A DNA stretch of 64,000 nucleotides from contig NZ_JAEUFG010000002.1 in NCBI RefSeq assembly GCF_018588585.1, positions 76,838-140,837 on the forward strand, given 5' to 3'. This document shows, one piece after another, positions 17,632 to 26,195 of the stretch. Each line of letters begins with the position of its first letter. The first letter of the stretch is position 1. Below the pieces are notes generated by a model that searched no databases, was not told the DNA's origin, and saw only the letters and a list, made by a program, of their open reading frames with translations. The translations under genes were made by a program, and so were the position numbers. This DNA is from Bacillus sp. SM2101 (lineage in GTDB: Bacteria > Bacillota > Bacilli > Bacillales > SM2101).

Positions 17632-18570
17632 TTAGTTTACATATTTTAATGCTTCAATTTCCATTCCATAATTAGCTTCATACAGCTTGTGAAATATGTC
17701 AATTGCTTGATAAAATTTATCGTCATAAGTTCCATCATGATCAACTGTCCATGAAGTAGCTAACACGGTATGACAGTAGCCCCACAGCAGTAAGCGTTCT
17801 TTATTAAGCTTCAATTCCTGCGTAAGAATATCAACTCTTTTTGCTACTACGTCGTAAGCGTTTTGGTCAGGTAATTTATTTAGCAGAAATTGAATTAAAT
17901 CATATTCGATTTCACCGACTAACCCTTTAGGGTCAATTGCTGTCCATATTTCATCTGTAAATGATAGAACATTGTAATGATGAAAATCTCCATGAAGGAG
18001 AAAGTGTTGTTCTATCGTTCGATTTAAATATGTAAAAACTTTCAAAGCTACTTCTAGTGTATGTTGTGAAATAGGGCCAAATCCTTCTGGGTGTTCTTTA
18101 ATCAGGTTCCGAAGCTTTTCTTCTCTACCATGTGTTGATGCGATCCTAGTTTCCTTTGGAGCACGTATAGATAGTTTTTTGATTACGTTAGCGGCTAGTC
18201 GACAAGCTTTAGCATCATCTTCAATTTCTGCTAAAGTGTGTCCAGGTGAGACTTTTTCCAGTATCATTATTCCTTTGTCTTTGTCGAAATCGATTAGTTG
18301 AACCATGCCTTTGCCACCGAATAACGTTAACGCTTCAATCTCATCAAGAAAACCTTCTCCCGGAATGCAAATTTTCACTACTACCTCCCTCCCATCATTC
18401 ATAATCGCAGCGGCAACGTAATTTATCGATAGGGTAAAAGGCTCTTTTATCTTCAAATGCCACTTTTGCTCGCAATCACGGATTAATTCAGGTAGCCTTT
18501 GTAACCAAGCTGCTCCTTCTTCTTTAAAATATAAATGAACTGTTTTAACAAAGTGATCTTGTAATTCCAT
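17632..18570 (-). CDS. APH(6)/hydroxyurea-type phosphotransferase
   Basis: 312 residues with the kinase-like fold of aminoglycoside phosphotransferases. The catalytic loop is HGDFHHYN at 193-200 (D195, N200) and the metal-binding segment is DPKG at 213-216, then GEIEYDLIQFL. The N-terminal lobe has VVKICIPG and ILEKVSPGHTL. This combination is typical of the APH_6_hur family, which includes streptomycin 6-phosphotransferases. Chromosomal members are often not resistance determinants, so resistance is only possible, not shown. Confidence 0.82.
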   Translation of the reverse strand: MELQDHFVKTVHLYFKEEGAAWLQRLPELIRDCEQKWHLKIKEPFTLSINYVAAAIMNDGREVVVKICIPGEGFLDEIEALTLFGGKGMVQLIDFDKDKGIMILEKVSPGHTLAEIEDDAKACRLAANVIKKLSIRAPKETRIASTHGREEKLRNLIKEHPEGFGPISQHTLEVALKVFTYLNRTIEQHFLLHGDFHHYNVLSFTDEIWTAIDPKGLVGEIEYDLIQFLLNKLPDQNAYDVVAKRVDILTQELKLNKERLLLWGYCHTVLATSWTVDHDGTYDDKFYQAIDIFHKLYEANYGMEIEALKYVN

Positions 18571-18901
18571 ATATGCCCCCGTCTCTACAATATTCCATGT
18601 GATGAATGAAGGTCTATCCTTTCAAGCCTTAAATAAGGCTTTATATAATTAGCAAGCCATTAACGAAGAAGTTTTATTCTTAATCTGATAGCTTTTTATT
18701 CTACTAATTGTATATACGGAAAATTTATAGAATAGTTTCATATTTTGGTATTTTTATATAATCTCAGTTTTTGTGAACATTTTGTATGTGTTGTTAGTAT
18801 TCGTATTAAGAGATAGTGACACAAGCATAACAAGAGTTTCTGAATCGTATTTTAATGAAGGAACTTAACAACTAAGCTTCCAAATGTCCTTCTTACTAAA
18901 A

Positions 18902-19063
18902 GGCTATTTTCGCATTAATTGTTGTTCTTCGTAATTAGGTCTAGATTCGATAATAACTAACGTTCGGGACATCTTTTCTTCTGTACAACGAAGACTAACA
19001 TATAAAACGACTTTTCATGGTAATAATTTGGTAACCATAGCAACAAAGTTTATGAAAAAAGCC
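18902..19063 (+). repeat. Dispersed MITE-like element, copy B
   Basis: Starts GGCTATTTTCGCATTAATTG and ends TAGCAACAAAGTTTATGAAA, AAAGCC. The internal box is ACGTTCGGGACATCTTTTCT. Flanks TACTAAAA and TACAAAAT agree at 6 of 8 positions. 162 bp, one of the best-preserved copies. Confidence 0.88.
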
Positions 19064-19109
19064 TACAAAATAAAAGACCAATCCACGTTGTGAATTGCTC
19101 TTTTACAAT

Positions 19110-19255
19110 AGCTGTTTGTATTAATTGTTATTTTTCTTACTAAGAATTAGATACCTTCACTACTAGAAATCTGGGCATCTTTTCATCTGAAATTCGATGA
19201 CAAACGTTTATAAGCACTTGCTTTTTGGTTAATCCACACTGTTTACAAGCTTCTC
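19110..19255 (+). repeat. Dispersed MITE-like element, copy C (degenerate)
   Basis: The left end AGCTGTTTGTATTAATTGTT and internal box CTGGGCATCTTTTCAT are clear. The right end, around GTTTACAAGCTTCTC, is poorly conserved, so the limit is approximate. Together with copy B it fills most of the gap 18571-19293. Confidence 0.55.
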
Positions 19256-19293
19256 TATTCTAGTTTCAACTCTCCGCAAGGTAACCGTCAAGA

Positions 19294-20931
19294 CTATTTT
19301 CGAGATTTCTTATTCACTAACTGCTTCTTTTGTGCTAGTAAATTCGAAAACCTAGCTTCAAGCATTTGTTTTTCATCTTCATTTGTGATTAGTGATAATC
19401 TACTTAACACTTCTGTTAACTCCATTTCAACCGCTAACAAATTCGTTTCTTCTTGTTGTTGTTCAACAGAATCATTTGACTCTAATAAGTCAATATCTTT
19501 CAAAACACCTTTGTCATGCTCAATTTGTAAAATATGTGTCGCCAATTCTTGGACGAAATAACGATCATGAGTTACAAACAAAATTGTTCCTGGATAAGAT
19601 GTTAACACCATTTGTAACGCTTCTTTTGTTTGAAGGTCAAGGTAATTGGTCGGTTCATCTAATAGCAGAACATTATAATCTCCTAAAAAGACTTTTACTA
19701 ATTCAGTTTTTACCCGTTCTCCTCCACTTAACATGGAAACTTTATTATGGACATTTTCCCGTTTAAATCGTAGCCTCGATAACACAGTTCTAATAAATTG
19801 CTCTGAATAATGACTGGATTCTTTTACATTTTCTAAGATCGTTTTATGCTCATCTAGACTTTCTAATTTTTGATGGAAATATCCTATGGAAGCAGGTTTA
19901 GCAATAGAAATATCCTCATGCCTTGTTGCTATCATATTTAATAATGTTGTTTTGCCTACACCGTTTCTTCCAATTATAGCAACTCTTGCCCCTGGTTTAA
20001 TGGCACCGTTTAAGTCACTAAATAACAAACGATTTCCCATTTTTACACTTACTTCATTAAATGCAATTGCCCTTTTGCTATGAATTTTCTTAAACTGACT
20101 AATGTCAAAGGTGATATCTTCTTCTTGCTTTGGTTTTTCCTTTTTCTCAAGTTGATCAATTCTCGATCTAAGTGCATGTACACCTTTATCTAATTTCGCT
20201 TTCTTTTGACCAACACTTCTTTTATGCAATCTCGCTTCAGAATTACCCATGCGGCTTGGTGCTTTTTTCAATGATTTTGACTTTTGGCTTTTTTCTACTG
20301 CAGCTTGTTCTAGACGTTGTTTCTCCTTCACATATTGCTCGTACTCAAACTGCTGTCTATCTTTCAAATGTTTCTTTTGCTCAACATATGCTTCATAGTT
20401 GCCATCATAGCAATGTACCTTTCCTTTATCCAATTCCCAGATCGTGGTACAAACTTGATTAAGAAGTTGTTGATCATGAGAAATAATAATGACACTTCCA
20501 GCAAATGCTTTTAACTCTCTTTCAAATTGTTCTATTCCTTCTACATCTAAATGACTTGTTGGTTCGTCAGCAATGATTAATTTAGCATTTGCAGACAAAG
20601 CTGATGCTATTTTCTTTCTCGTTTCTTCTCCCCCACTTAAAAATTGCTTCCTTTCTTTAGGAATTCTCCAATGGCCATTCAATTTTTGAGGAATATCGCT
20701 AACTTCGAGATCTTCAAGCTGCGGTATATAAGCAATCGGACAATATACGTTGACAATTCCACTATCTGGCTCAAGTTGTTCCACTAAAATTTTCAATAAC
20801 GTAGATTTCCCTTCCCCATTCTTACCGACAACCCCTATTTTTTCACCATTAAACACTTGTAATTGTTGAATATTTAATATCGTACGGTCTCCATAAGACT
20901 TTTCAATTTGATTCGCATCTAACAATAGCAT
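19294..20931 (-). CDS. ABC-F ATPase, ribosome-protection type
   Basis: 545 residues, two ABC domains and no membrane part. Walker A motifs are GKNGEGKST and GRNGVGKTT, signatures LSGGEETRKK and LSGGERVK, Walker B segments LIIADEPTSHLD and VLLLDEPTNYLD. The inter-domain linker (residues about 190-285) is long and basic, and a charged C-terminal extension follows, as in VmlR/Vga/Msr-type factors that displace antibiotics from the ribosome. The length matches VmlR (about 547). An attenuator directly before the start supports antibiotic-induced expression. The drug class is not deducible. Confidence 0.9.
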   Translation of the reverse strand: MLLLDANQIEKSYGDRTILNIQQLQVFNGEKIGVVGKNGEGKSTLLKILVEQLEPDSGIVNVYCPIAYIPQLEDLEVSDIPQKLNGHWRIPKERKQFLSGGEETRKKIASALSANAKLIIADEPTSHLDVEGIEQFERELKAFAGSVIIISHDQQLLNQVCTTIWELDKGKVHCYDGNYEAYVEQKKHLKDRQQFEYEQYVKEKQRLEQAAVEKSQKSKSLKKAPSRMGNSEARLHKRSVGQKKAKLDKGVHALRSRIDQLEKKEKPKQEEDITFDISQFKKIHSKRAIAFNEVSVKMGNRLLFSDLNGAIKPGARVAIIGRNGVGKTTLLNMIATRHEDISIAKPASIGYFHQKLESLDEHKTILENVKESSHYSEQFIRTVLSRLRFKRENVHNKVSMLSGGERVKTELVKVFLGDYNVLLLDEPTNYLDLQTKEALQMVLTSYPGTILFVTHDRYFVQELATHILQIEHDKGVLKDIDLLESNDSVEQQQEETNLLAVEMELTEVLSRLSLITNEDEKQMLEARFSNLLAQKKQLVNKKSRK

Positions 20932-20963
20932 AAAAAATCCTCCCTACAATTCTAGAGAGGATT
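20932..20963 (-). terminator. Attenuator overlapping the ABC-F ribosome binding site
   Basis: On the minus strand AATCCTCTCTA, loop GAATTG and TAGGGAGGATT form an 11-bp stem with a single wobble pair, followed by Ts and then the ATG at 20931. The 3' arm contains GGGAGGA, the gene's ribosome binding site. A terminator here would block transcription and hide the site, as in inducible resistance genes. Confidence 0.8.
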
Positions 20964-21120
20964 AGCTGTAATATTTAGGTATGTAATGATGTTAAAAAGT
21001 TCAGCAAAAACGGCTCAATTTTTCAAAAAGATTAGAAATTGGTACATTTACTCCAATTATTCTTCACCATTTTTTTGAACACATCATTCCTGCTATAATT
21101 TCAACCATATTAATGGTCCA

Positions 21121-21149
21121 ATTATAACACATATAAAAATAGTACCTAA
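21121..21149 (-). promoter_or_regulatory. Probable promoter of the ABC-F gene
   Basis: A perfect TATAAT (21126-21121) with a weak TTAGGT 17 bp upstream. It would give a leader of about 185 bases before the ABC-F start. A 14-codon open frame, ATG at 21108 to TGA at 21064, is a possible leader peptide but lacks a clear ribosome binding site. Confidence 0.5.
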
Positions 21150-21160
21150 AAATGCATAGA

Positions 21161-21229
21161 CTAATCCTATCTAGACAACATTTATTAAAAATAAACTATT
21201 TAAATAATGTCTAAAAAAATAGGATTAAT
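21161..21229. repeat. Inverted repeat
   Basis: The outer arms CTAATCCTAT and ATAGGATTAA, with inner TAGACA and TGTCTA matches, form an imperfect long hairpin between the acetyltransferase end and the ABC-F promoter. It could terminate the acetyltransferase transcript. Confidence 0.55.
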
Positions 21230-21323
21230 TCCACATTCGTTTAAGTACCGTTCCTTTCCACTTTAATTATTATTATCATTACATAAATTTGCAATTAATG
21301 TCAACCACATTTTTTTCTTGACA

Positions 21324-21854
21324 TCAATAAGGGAATGAATCATTAATACACGTTACAGTGTTCTTTTCCCAATCACTTCTTATGATCGTATATCCGACAC
21401 CATCGTGTAATATCCCCCCTTGAGGCCAACCATTTCTATGGTATGCTTCTTTTACGTACCCACAATTATATAGCGTTTTTCGCATCGCATAATTATCATG
21501 TCGCGTATGTGCTTCTATTCTTACAATATGAGCAAAGTTTTTAAAAACGTATCTTGATAGCCAGTTTACACATATTGAACCAAACCCCTTGCCTCTATAT
21601 CGGTTTTTAAGGCGTAGATCAAATAGACATGTAGGATCAGCTAAATCAAAGATTCTTATCATGCCAATAGTCTCATCATTCATAGTTATCAAAAATGTTT
21701 CATTGCCATTTTCGGTGTAATATCCATTTGTTATAGATTCTCTAATCATATCTTCTGACGGCATTTCATGTCCATGAAAAGGCCAGGTTTCAGAAGTTAA
21801 CAATTTTACTAATTCGGCATACATTTCTTTAGATAGTTTGTTGAAGTTTAGCAT
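21324..21854 (-). CDS. GNAT-family N-acetyltransferase
   Basis: 176 residues. The acetyl-CoA pyrophosphate loop is RYRGKGFG (RxxGxG type), preceded by the strand FDLRLKN and followed by the helix SICVNWLSRYVF. RIEAHTRHDNYAMRKTLYNC is the usual motif B segment of RimJ/RimL-like enzymes. The C-terminus GGILHDGVGYTIIRSDW is also typical. It is a single gene upstream of the ABC-F gene but separated by its own promoter. The substrate is unknown. Confidence 0.85.
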   Translation of the reverse strand: MLNFNKLSKEMYAELVKLLTSETWPFHGHEMPSEDMIRESITNGYYTENGNETFLITMNDETIGMIRIFDLADPTCLFDLRLKNRYRGKGFGSICVNWLSRYVFKNFAHIVRIEAHTRHDNYAMRKTLYNCGYVKEAYHRNGWPQGGILHDGVGYTIIRSDWEKNTVTCINDSFPY

Positions 21855-22045
21855 AATTCCCCCGCCTATTTTTATAGGAGTTTTTTATAATACTATTAAC
21901 ATAAGTTACAAAATGTAAATTTCGAACTCCCCTCGACTTCAGATCTCAAGGGATTGTATTGGGGGTCTTCTGACCGAGAAATAATAAAATATAAACGGAA
22001 TCCCAAAATTGATCATACACATTGTTGGACCCCTTATTTTAATAA

Positions 22046-22203
22046 GATTGTTTTCGTATTGGTTGTTGCTTTTCGTTCTAATAGATAAGCAGGTATAAAC
22101 CTACCGTTCGTAACATCTTTTCTATTGTTACAATAATTTAGGTTTCATAAAAACTCTTCTTACTCTCCATTTTTGAATAACAACAGAGTTAACGAAAAGA
22201 GCC
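22046..22203 (+). repeat. Dispersed MITE-like element, copy D
   Basis: Left end GATTGTTTTCGTATTGGTTG, internal CCGTTCGTAACATCTTTTCT, right end CAACAGAGTTAACGAAAAGA, GCC. Flanks TTTAATAA and TTTACAAA agree at 6 of 8 positions. The right flank contains the stop codon of the TetR gene, so the element begins one base past that stop. Confidence 0.85.
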
Positions 22204-22204
22204 T

Positions 22205-23095
22205 TTACAAATAAATTTCAAGAAGTTTTTCAATTTTTTTTACTTCACTATTGATTTGCGAATCTTGCTGGCTTTTCAAGAAAAATAGGAGGCTTTCAAT
22301 TAACACCACTTTAAGCTCTTCCTTGTTCATTTCCTCTTCAAGTGCAAGGAGCGTCGAAACAAATCTTTCCTTCACCATCTCTTCAAGTGACGTCTTTTGT
22401 ACATGCTCTCTCATCTTATGAATGCTATGAGTAATTTGATCTCTCAGATGCTCTTTTGCAGTCCGTTCCCCTATCATTTCATGGTCAAAAATTGAGTTTG
22501 TCAATAAGGGCTCTTCATCATCCATCATGCTCTCAACAATGGCATCAAGTCTACGCACGATGAAAGCACCCATCCTCTTGACATCCAATTCTGCTTCGCC
22601 AACGAGTAAATTAAATGTATACTCCCTTTGAATTCCATTTAGCATCGTTACACAATCTAATAAATGTTTTTCTATTTTATTACCATATACTTCACGTAAA
22701 CGCAGACTGTACCAACTTAGAAATTGCGATCGCATTCGAAAGATATATTGGCGAATGTCATCATTGACTTGAATGATTTGTTCTCTCATTTGCAATCGCA
22801 TAAAATCCTTATAATTAACTGCTTCTTGGAGCTGAACACTAATTTGCTCAATGAGTATTTCTTTTGGGGTTAGCTTTGAGTTTCTTTCTACCATTGAAAC
22901 TTTTTCAAACAGAACGTCATAGTAATGCTTAAAAATAGTCATTAACAACTCTTCTTTAGAACTGAAATAATTGTATAATGAGCTTTTAGCAATTCCACTC
23001 TGAACCGCTATTTCTTGCATAGATGTAGCATGATAGCCTTTTCTAGCAAATAGCTTCATTGCTGAACTCACAATTTCTTGCTTTCTACTCTTCAA
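22205..23095 (-). CDS. TetR-family regulator of the divergent exporter
   Basis: 296 residues, unusually long for the family. The N-terminal 50 residues are a TetR helix-turn-helix (IVSSAMKLFARKGYHATSMQ, GIAKSSLYNYFSSKEELL). The rest is a helical ligand domain of about 240 residues with no close named relative recognised. It is divergent from a 14-TM exporter; three copies of a GACCGAAyGGTCG palindrome lie between them, its likely operators. Its stop codon lies against mobile element copy D. Confidence 0.9.
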   Translation of the reverse strand: MKSRKQEIVSSAMKLFARKGYHATSMQEIAVQSGIAKSSLYNYFSSKEELLMTIFKHYYDVLFEKVSMVERNSKLTPKEILIEQISVQLQEAVNYKDFMRLQMREQIIQVNDDIRQYIFRMRSQFLSWYSLRLREVYGNKIEKHLLDCVTMLNGIQREYTFNLLVGEAELDVKRMGAFIVRRLDAIVESMMDDEEPLLTNSIFDHEMIGERTAKEHLRDQITHSIHKMREHVQKTSLEEMVKERFVSTLLALEEEMNKEELKVVLIESLLFFLKSQQDSQINSEVKKIEKLLEIYL

Positions 23096-23283
23096 TTCGA
23101 TTCTCTCCCTAATTATTGATCATGAAATGGAAGACCTTATCCACCCTCAACGAAGGAAATTTATTAATTTGAGCTCCTCACGCCACCAAGGTAATTTCGA
23201 GGGCTTTGTGCTGAAGCCCAACAATATTAAACATTCATTTTAAGCACAAATATACAAATGAGCTCATTTAAATATTTCAAATA

Positions 23284-23440
23284 GGTTGTTATTGCATTGG
23301 TAGTTATTTTTCGTACTAAAACTTAAACACACATAGTGTTACGTAACATATTACCTTCTCTATAGCATTGAAAATGGCTACAACTACCAATTAGTAGCTC
23401 AAATTTTCTTGGAATAGCGACAAAGATTATGAAAAGAACC
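23284..23440 (+). repeat. Dispersed MITE-like element, copy E
   Basis: Left end GGTTGTTATTGCATTGGTAG with TTTTTCGTACTAA; right end ATAGCGACAAAGATTATGAA, AAGAACC. The direct repeats are not recognisable. It lies in the tetR-exporter intergenic region, on the tetR side of the three operators. Confidence 0.8.
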
Positions 23441-23475
23441 TTACCCAAAAAAGTTTAAAATAATACATACTTATG

Positions 23476-23492
23476 TGACCGAACGGTCGTTT
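23476..23492. promoter_or_regulatory. TetR-type operator 1
   Basis: GTGACCGAACGGTCGT carries the palindromic core GACCG-AAC-GGTC shared with the two sites nearer the exporter gene. Confidence 0.7.
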
Positions 23493-23577
23493 TCTTCCAT
23501 CTTATCCTAATAGTTATACAATTTCAATAAGCTTGTATTCACAGCTTTATATTTGACTTATGAAGTTGATTATCATA

Positions 23578-23602
23578 TACTATGACCGAATGGTCGGTAT
23601 AT
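23578..23602. promoter_or_regulatory. TetR-type operator 2
   Basis: ATGACCGAATGGTCGGTAT carries the same core; arms extend to ATAC and GTAT on either side. It is about 105 bp from operator 1. Confidence 0.78.
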
Positions 23603-23716
23603 ATATAAGAATAAATTATTTATAAGAAAAGTATAACATAGCTAAGGTTATAAATCGTTTTCTAATTTTAGCTACATTAAGAATGAAAAAGCATACTCAT
23701 TATTCATAAGTACCTG

Positions 23717-23742
23717 CACAAACGACCGAATGGTCGTTTGTG
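23717..23742. promoter_or_regulatory. TetR-type operator 3
   Basis: An almost perfect 26-bp palindrome with arms CACAAACGACC and GGTCGTTTGTG around GAAT. It is about 120 bp before the exporter start and next to an AT-rich stretch likely to hold its promoter. Confidence 0.82.
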
Positions 23743-23858
23743 TTTAACTTATATTATATTAATTCCTTCTAATCATCATTACCATCAATACTTTAATTTT
23801 GGCATACTAATGATGAATTAAACAAATTGTATATATTTTAAAAAAGGCGGGGAGAAAA

Positions 23859-25424
23859 TTGGGCACACAACAAGGTATTAATACAAAGTTAGTCTTAACT
23901 GGCTTAATCATTGGGATGTTTTTTAGTGCACTCGAGCAAACTGTTGTTGGAACAGCCATGCCAACTATTATTCATGATCTAAATGGTTTTTCAATATTTG
24001 CATGGGTGACAACAGCTTATTTAATTACTTCGACAACAGTCATTCCAATTGTAGGTAAGCTAGCCGACTTATACGGTAGAAGAGGCTTATATTTGTTAGG
24101 GGTTATTATCTTCATGATAGGTTCGGCACTCTGTGCCACTGCTTCATCTATGGAGCAGCTTATTATTTATCGAGGTATACAAGGAATTGGTGGCGGTATG
24201 ATTATGCCGTTATCACAAACAATTGTTGGTGATATTTTCACAGCCGAACAACGTGCTAAATGGCAAGGTGTCTTTGGGGCTATCTTCGGCTTAAGCTCAG
24301 TCATTGGGCCATTCATTGGTGGATTTATCGTCGATACAATTAGCTGGCATTGGATTTTTCTCATTAATGTCCCATTTGGAATACTATCAGCTGTACTCAT
24401 TTTTATCGGCTTAAAGCAAGAGGATTTTTCAAGGAAAGAAAAAGTAAATATCGACTTTTTAGGGATTTTCACATTAATTCCATCTGTTGTACTGCTACTT
24501 CTAGGTTTAACTTTTGGTGGAGATAAATTTGAATGGGCTTCAAGTACTAGTTATATCATATTTGGTGGTTCATTATTATTACTCATTATTTTCATATTTA
24601 TTGAAAGAAAGGCCAAGGATCCAATATTAGATTTACAGTTATTTAAAAATCGTGTCTTTGCAACAACAAGTGGTTTAGGTTTCTTATTAGGTTTAGGAAT
24701 GTTCGGAGCAATTATGTTCGTCCCAATGTTTATGCAATATATTTTTGGTGTAAGCCCAACAGAAGCTGGATCTACTATGACACCAATGATGATCTCCCTT
24801 ATCGTTGCAAGTATTATCGGAGGAAGATTATTGCTCCGCCTTCGCTACCGCACAGTATTAACTGCTGGCATGGCTATTACGATGACTGGCTTTTATCTTA
24901 TGAGTACGATGGGAGTTGAATCGAATCAGTCTATAGCATATGGTTATATGATTGTCATGGGGTTTGGAATGGGGCTTGTCATGCCAACACTCATGATTGC
25001 TGTCCAAAATGAATTTCCTAAATCTCGATTAGGTGCTGTTACTTCAGCCTCAACCTTTTTCCGTTCAATTGGCGGAACAATCGGGATCACGGTTTTAAAT
25101 GCGGTGATGAATAAATCAATCGAAACAAAGTTAGCTGCTGCAGCTTCAACTGAAACTAACCAAGTTGCTTCTGGTATTCTCGATAGCTTAGTCGGTAAAA
25201 CAGATGACTTACTTAAAACCATGCTTGCACCTATGACACCTGACATGCCAGAAGATGTAAGTAATATAGTTGTTAACACAATTCAATCAGTGTGGACACA
25301 ATCCTTTTCCACCGTCTTCTTAACAGGTCTTATCTTCATTGCTCTTGGAATAATCGTTGCACTATCGGTAGGAAGTGGCAAGATTGAAAGAGATACAAAG
25401 AACAAGAAAGTAAAAGCTTCTTAA
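23859..25424 (+). CDS. MFS multidrug exporter, DHA2 (14-TM) family
   Basis: 521 residues with about 14 hydrophobic helices. LEQTVVGTAMPTI is the DHA2 motif D1 region, GKLADLYGRRGLY is motif A between helices 2 and 3, and GPFIGGFIVD is motif C of drug-proton antiporters. It resembles EmrB/QacA/LmrB-type exporters. Translation probably starts at TTG 23859 behind GGCGGGGAG. Its divergent TetR regulator and three operators indicate substrate-induced expression. Substrates are unknown. Confidence 0.9.
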   Translation: MGTQQGINTKLVLTGLIIGMFFSALEQTVVGTAMPTIIHDLNGFSIFAWVTTAYLITSTTVIPIVGKLADLYGRRGLYLLGVIIFMIGSALCATASSMEQLIIYRGIQGIGGGMIMPLSQTIVGDIFTAEQRAKWQGVFGAIFGLSSVIGPFIGGFIVDTISWHWIFLINVPFGILSAVLIFIGLKQEDFSRKEKVNIDFLGIFTLIPSVVLLLLGLTFGGDKFEWASSTSYIIFGGSLLLLIIFIFIERKAKDPILDLQLFKNRVFATTSGLGFLLGLGMFGAIMFVPMFMQYIFGVSPTEAGSTMTPMMISLIVASIIGGRLLLRLRYRTVLTAGMAITMTGFYLMSTMGVESNQSIAYGYMIVMGFGMGLVMPTLMIAVQNEFPKSRLGAVTSASTFFRSIGGTIGITVLNAVMNKSIETKLAAAASTETNQVASGILDSLVGKTDDLLKTMLAPMTPDMPEDVSNIVVNTIQSVWTQSFSTVFLTGLIFIALGIIVALSVGSGKIERDTKNKKVKAS

Positions 25425-25429
25425 ATTAA

Positions 25430-25460
25430 AGCCCCATCTATACAGATGGGGCTCTTTCTT
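25430..25460 (+). terminator. Terminator of the exporter gene
   Basis: AGCCCCATCT, loop ATAC and AGATGGGGCT, then CTTTCTT, starting 5 bases after the exporter stop codon. Confidence 0.9.
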
Positions 25461-25543
25461 ACTTAGCTTCTGTGTACTATTTCTAAACACGATGATATGC
25501 TTAAACTAGTTGATATCAGTAGCTGCACAGGGGGAGAATTTCA

Positions 25544-26086
25544 TTGGAAACTGTATTTATACTAAGCTATGGCTGTAGTTTGGATCATAGCAATATTGAT
25601 TTTTTACTAAAAGACCGATTAATGCCTTTTAAAAAATTTTATAATAACGTAAATAAAAATATTTCTAGCAATCCAGAGATTAAATTAATTTATGATGTTT
25701 TTGATGTACATAGTGAGAGGCACATCGAAAATAAGTATTTTTTGGAGGAGTTTTATATAAGTAAAACTCAATTGGCTTCCTTTGAACACTCACTATTTAA
25801 ATTAAAAGGAAATCATATTCGATGTAGACCTAATACAAGAGGGCATATTAATACATATATGAACGGTAAAGAATACACTGGTCGTGTTTTCGTTACATCA
25901 GAGAACAACAATCGTTTAATATTCCTCGATGATGAATCTATGGATAATGCAGAACTTAGGCAAAAGCTACACCTTTTACCTGAGCAATTGCAATGGCTTG
26001 TTTTCTCAAACGACTTTGAGTACAAAGATATTGAATCTATTTTTACAGAATGGATTCAAATTCTCATTGAAAGACTCGTAAAATGA
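25544..26086 (+). CDS. Hypothetical protein
   Basis: 180 residues from a TTG codon that follows GGGGGAG at a 7-base spacing. There is no signal peptide or membrane helix; the sequence is soluble and mixed in charge. No family or catalytic motif was recognised. It has its own hairpin terminator overlapping its stop and stands between the exporter and the glycosidase, so it seems to be an independent unit. Confidence 0.7.
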   Translation: METVFILSYGCSLDHSNIDFLLKDRLMPFKKFYNNVNKNISSNPEIKLIYDVFDVHSERHIENKYFLEEFYISKTQLASFEHSLFKLKGNHIRCRPNTRGHINTYMNGKEYTGRVFVTSENNNRLIFLDDESMDNAELRQKLHLLPEQLQWLVFSNDFEYKDIESIFTEWIQILIERLVK

Positions 26087-26125
26087 TACTCAAAAAGCAC
26101 CATCTGCAAGGTGCTTTTTGAGTAT
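26086..26125. terminator. Long hairpin terminator
   Basis: A 16-bp perfect stem, ATACTCAAAAAGCACC with GGTGCTTTTTGAGTAT, and an 8-base loop. It begins at the stop codon of the hypothetical gene, with the convergent glycosidase gene 70 bp away. Confidence 0.8.
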
Positions 26126-26195
26126 TAGTATTTAATCATTTGTAAGAGCAATGATCGTAGCTTAGGCAGTTAATTTCCTTCGTTTAGTCACACAA

